DNA from: Gammaproteobacteria bacterium
Lineage (GTDB): Bacteria > Pseudomonadota > Gammaproteobacteria > GCA-001735895
Assembly: GCA_029288195.1 (NCBI GenBank)
Contig: JARFPR010000440.1
Location: 1 to 5,598 of the forward strand
Length of the DNA: 5,598 nt
Reading direction: 5' to 3'
Below, one piece after another: positions 5,592 through 5,598 of this stretch. Under the pieces are notes generated by a model. The model worked only from the letters and a program-made list of their open reading frames with translations, was not told the origin of the DNA and made no database searches. Each line of letters opens with the position of its first letter. Position 1 is the first letter of the stretch. Position numbers and translations under genes: made by a program.

Positions 5592-5598
5592 CTATATT

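Overview
The window looks like a chromosomal segment of a gammaproteobacterium, possibly marine or polysaccharide-degrading. The main evidence is the nei product, which follows the E. coli endonuclease VIII pattern closely over its whole length. A GH16 lipoprotein next to a GPH-type sugar transporter also fits a polysaccharide-using Gram-negative. The species cannot be named from the sequence alone.

Layout, plus strand (1-3322). A GC-rich GH16 endo-glycanase lipoprotein gene (31-888) is followed by a 338-bp AT-rich gap. The gap holds two perfect 12-bp palindromes, a weak promoter-like sequence and a possible structured RNA leader. Next come a 12-helix GPH/MelB-family cation:sugar symporter gene (1227-2657, with an alternative TTG start at 1143) and, 26 bp later, a gene for a two-helix membrane protein with an exported beta-rich domain of unknown function (2684-3322). 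These last two probably form an operon.

Layout, minus strand (5591 down to 3533). A small two-helix membrane protein (5591-5277), a Cof-type HAD hydrolase (5263-4433) and nei (4360-3533) lie head to tail with gaps of 13 and 72 bp. They meet the plus-strand genes convergently across a 210-bp gap (3323-3532). That gap carries an 18-base sequence resembling the 3' end of a tRNA or tmRNA gene, which may be the scar of an old integration site.

How the genes may work together. The GH16 enzyme would cut a beta-glucan or galactan at the cell surface, and the GPH permease would carry sugars released from it, or from later steps, across the inner membrane. This is inferred from proximity and family. 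Base composition argues for some caution: sampled 60-base lines run 55-67% GC in the GH16 gene, 47-50% in the permease, about 42% in its partner, and 60-65% in nei and the HAD gene. The permease pair may therefore have a different history from its neighbours. The minus-strand genes are housekeeping-like (DNA repair, phosphatase) and have no visible link to sugar use.

I see no CRISPR array, transposase, intact tRNA or rRNA, or confident intrinsic terminator. No recognisable new defence or mobile system is present. The least explained items are the partner protein of the permease, the leader of the permease gene and the tRNA/tmRNA-like scrap.
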